The position numbers were made by a program, and so were the translations under genes. Below the pieces are notes generated by a model. The model did not search any database. It saw only the letters and a list, made by a program, of their open reading frames with translations, and had not been told where the DNA came from. A stretch of 64,000 nucleotides of DNA from Begonia masoniana (lineage: Eukaryota; Streptophyta; Magnoliopsida; Cucurbitales; Begoniaceae), in the NCBI GenBank assembly GCA_022432975.1, contig CM039503.1:50757259-50821258 (forward strand), given 5' to 3'. Shown piece after piece: positions 61,251 through 64,000 of this stretch (its first letter is position 1; each line of letters starts with the position of its first letter).

Positions 61251-62347
61251 GTAAGATTTCTTTCTCGTTGTCCTTAACTCTCTCACTCTGTAACTCTCTC
61301 TATTTCACTCTCCCTTTCTCTCGACAGAACTCAAACGGGCGAAATACGAAGTCTGAGAGACTGGGTGCTTTTAAAAGACCAGATCGAACCAGTTCACTTA
61401 AGTCCAACCGAATCGGCCCAGCACACCGAACAGGTTCAGCCAAACCAGATCCAATCCAACTAAACCAGACCTGACCCAAATTTTGTCGAATCATACCGAA
61501 CTAGTTAAAATTTTATCAGTAAGGAATTTCTGTCTAAATCCTTTTGAAATGGATTTATTAAAGTGGAAAATTAATATCCAATATTTTATTTGGGCAGTAA
61601 AATTCTAAAAGTCATCCAAACCAATCTAAATTTCGACCCGATCTGACCTAAGACCACACTTAAGAAAATTCTGTCCAAATTCTTCTGAAATTGAATTTAC
61701 TTAACTGGGAATTTGACACCAAGGTTTTGTTTAAGCATGATATTATTGGAATATTAGAAAATTTCGATAAACCCCAACCTTTCGGAAGCGAAGTAAAAGA
61801 AAATACCGCGTTTTTAACATTTTGGCTACGACCCTACTTCACAAAATCTATGTTATTTTCGTATTATTGTTTTATTATTTTATTACATATTTTCGATTTT
61901 TGAACATGCATGTTTAGGCATTGACATTGACGTAGAATTGGACATGGTTGGAGTTGGTTTTGGCTCGGTTTTGGGTCGGTTTTAGTTGGTTTAAACTTGG
62001 TTTTGTTCGTTTTTTATTATCTTCATACCTTTTTACAATTAAAGTTCATTGCACCCTTAACTAATATAATAGAGAATAGGAGGTCAAGGGCTTGTTGGCG
62101 GTTCAATTTGGTTACGTTCAGAGCAAAACTAAGTAGGGTGTAATTTTTTCACGGTGCAAAGTTTGAAGTTTATTTTTATTTAAAGAAAAAAAGTTCAGCG
62201 TTTAAGTTGAACAAATCCTAAAATTCGAGATTCATTTTGTTCACAGATAAAGTATAAAATTTAAGTTGAACAGATCTTCAAAGTTGATGATTTAATTTGT
62301 ACTCTATCCTTTTATTTTACATTTGATTTTTAAATTGCCTGTAAAAC
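61251..62347. other. Non-coding flank of the split gene (copy B)
   Basis: Counterpart of 12238-13384, with a shorter GGCTCGGTTTT array. No exon recognised. Confidence 0.5.
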
Positions 62348-64000
62348 TGTAGCACCCGGTTCCTATTAAACCAAATTTAATTTATCAAATTATGATGTAC
62401 TAATTTTTGAAGAATTTGGAGAAAAAAAAAGTGATTAGGTTAGTTAATGAGTATACGAGGGCAAAAGGATAATTAGATATTTAAAAGTGGATAACGTATT
62501 TAAGGAAAGAGGTTTTGGGTTTAATGCACTGTAGCTGCCATTCTGTTTATCCCTCTCTCTCTCTCGGCCATCAATTCTCTAGCAGGAACCTTTAGGCGAT
62601 TCCCCTGCCCGATTTTTCCTTCAACCAAGGTAAGTTTTGATTCGATTACTTGCTGCTTTAGTGTCTAGGTAACTGATGAATGGCAATGTATGCGTTTTAG
62701 AGATGCTGTGAGTAAGGGATGGGATTTGGGGTTTAGAGAGGAATCGGGAATGGTGAAGAAAAGAACTCCCAGGACTAGCCCCTTAGATTTTCGAATGTTT
62801 AGAATGAAGTTTAAGTAACGCTGTTCTTATGTTTTAGGTGAGCCAGCTCTTGGAATATCCTGCAACCAGGAACCTCTCGGGAAGCCAGGTAAGTGAAGTA
62901 TTGTGTGTGTCTTCGGGCCTACATCACAAAACAGTAGGTTTATGCATGTTTGAGTGTTTTCTTTATGTCATGCATCATGTTTTTGAAGAAATACGAAAAT
63001 GAATTTATATGAAATGTTATGGCAAGGTATGAACAGATTGAAACAGATTAACTATTAAGGGAAGTAATCTGCCCCTTAATCGAGTAGAGGATGTATGACT
63101 TTGGGAAAATTGATCCACCTCCCAATGGAATTGAGGGATCAAATCAGCTGTTAAGGGAACTAATCCGCCCCTTAATTGAGAAGAGGATGTATGACTTTGA
63201 GAAAGTTGATCCACCTCCTAATGGAACCGAGGGATCATTTCAGTGAATGAACGAAATTGCAACTGAGTTGTGAAAGTAGAAACTGCATGATTAGGATTTA
63301 TGTTTCAGCATTCCATTTCATTTGCTTTACTTACTTAGCATTAGGCTAATAGATGAGTTTTGTGATGTACGTGTGGAGGTAACTACTGGAGAATTCTCTG
63401 AATTTACTGAGGAATAGGCGAAGCTGTTGGAGCACATTCTTGCCACGGTTTGGTGTTCTGATGAGGCGGTTTAACACTTGTCTGTAGGTGAAGTTTCAGT
63501 AGTTATTTGATGTTTTGATACCCTTGGGAATTTTCTGCTCTGCTAAAGAAAACGTGATTTAAATGTAGTTGGAGTATGTTATTTCAAAAGTTATGTCAAG
63601 GATACAGATGTTGTTCTTTTGTTAATGGTTATTTGTTGAATGTCAGACGTTATTTAGGGTCAGGTTGTTTTGAATGCTTTGAGTGAAATTTGTAAGTTCA
63701 ACAATTGGTGAATGAAGTTCACCGGTGGATGTGAGATAAAGTCGATTGGATGAAGGAAATCATCCGGCTGACGTCACCGGTGGATGTGAGATAAAGTCGA
63801 TCGGATGAAGGAAATCATCTGGCTGACGTCACCGATGGATGCGAGATTTAGTCTTTCGGGTGAAGGAAATCATCAGGCTGACGTCATCGGTAGATGTAGG
63901 AAGACTTTTGTCGTCTTATGACCGGTGGTTGCGAGCAATGGGTTTTTGTCATTTAGTGACCGGGCAATGTAATCAGTTTTGTTTTGTCTTGTGAAGGAAA
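62348..64000 (+). mobile_element. LTR in copy B, cut by the window end
   Basis: Starts TGTAGCACCCGG at the same site as the solo LTR of copy A (preceding bases AAAAC versus TAAAC). 1653 bp are visible. Whether it is solo cannot be seen here, but the shared site implies it is. Confidence 0.8.
63720..63884 (+). repeat. 55-bp tandem repeat in the LTR (3 units)
   Basis: Units begin at 63720, 63775 and 63830, one more than in copy A. TGACGTCA occurs at the unit junctions. Confidence 0.75.

Overview
This window is plant nuclear DNA, most likely from a dicot. It is AT-rich, genes carry short GT-AG introns, and it holds parts of a starch-metabolism gene (phosphoglucan, water dikinase, PWD/GWD3), a complete wall-associated receptor kinase (WAK) gene, and nested LTR retrotransposons, Mutator-like elements (MULEs) and small inverted-repeat elements. 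Well over half of the window is transposon-derived.

Layout. 1-3.0 kb: decayed Ty3/gypsy-type internal sequence and a broken RBP45/47-like RNA-binding gene fragment, ending at a 100-N scaffold gap (3074-3173). 3.18-15.4 kb: copy A of a segmental duplication. It contains a possible promoter and first exon of an unknown gene, split by a gag-only LTR retrotransposon (4049-12093), and then a solo LTR (13385-15415). 15.6-18.5 kb: the 3' exons of PWD, with a 16-bp tandem duplication that creates a stop. 19.2-25.1 kb: a young, apparently intact MULE with near-identical terminal inverted repeats and a perfect 9-bp target-site duplication. It carries a MURA-type transposase and a convergent second gene of the 'putative plant transposon protein' type. 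25.1-28.7 kb: a three-exon WAK gene on the minus strand, whose stop codon lies 42 bp from the MULE end. 30.6-36.8 kb: a second, dead MULE, interrupted by a solo LTR and a hAT-like insertion. 36.8-47.6 kb: a gypsy LTR fragment containing a complete but mutated Tekay/Del-like chromovirus (37239-46464). 47.6-51.5 kb: a 5'-truncated Ty1/copia element. 51.8-52.1 kb: phytoene desaturase (PDS) exon debris. 52.2-64.0 kb: copy B of the segmental duplication, running off the window end.

Insertion order can be read from target-site duplications: CTTCA for the gag-only element (exact in copy B, one change per side in copy A), TAAAC for the solo LTR in copy A, CTGCC for the chromovirus, CTTTT for the 30.8-33.2 kb solo LTR, and TAAAATTTA for the intact MULE. 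Both duplicated blocks share the same insertions at the same positions, so the block was duplicated after they occurred. The genes with the best claim to function are the WAK kinase and the two genes of the intact MULE. All family assignments come from reading translated sequence by eye; no database search was run.
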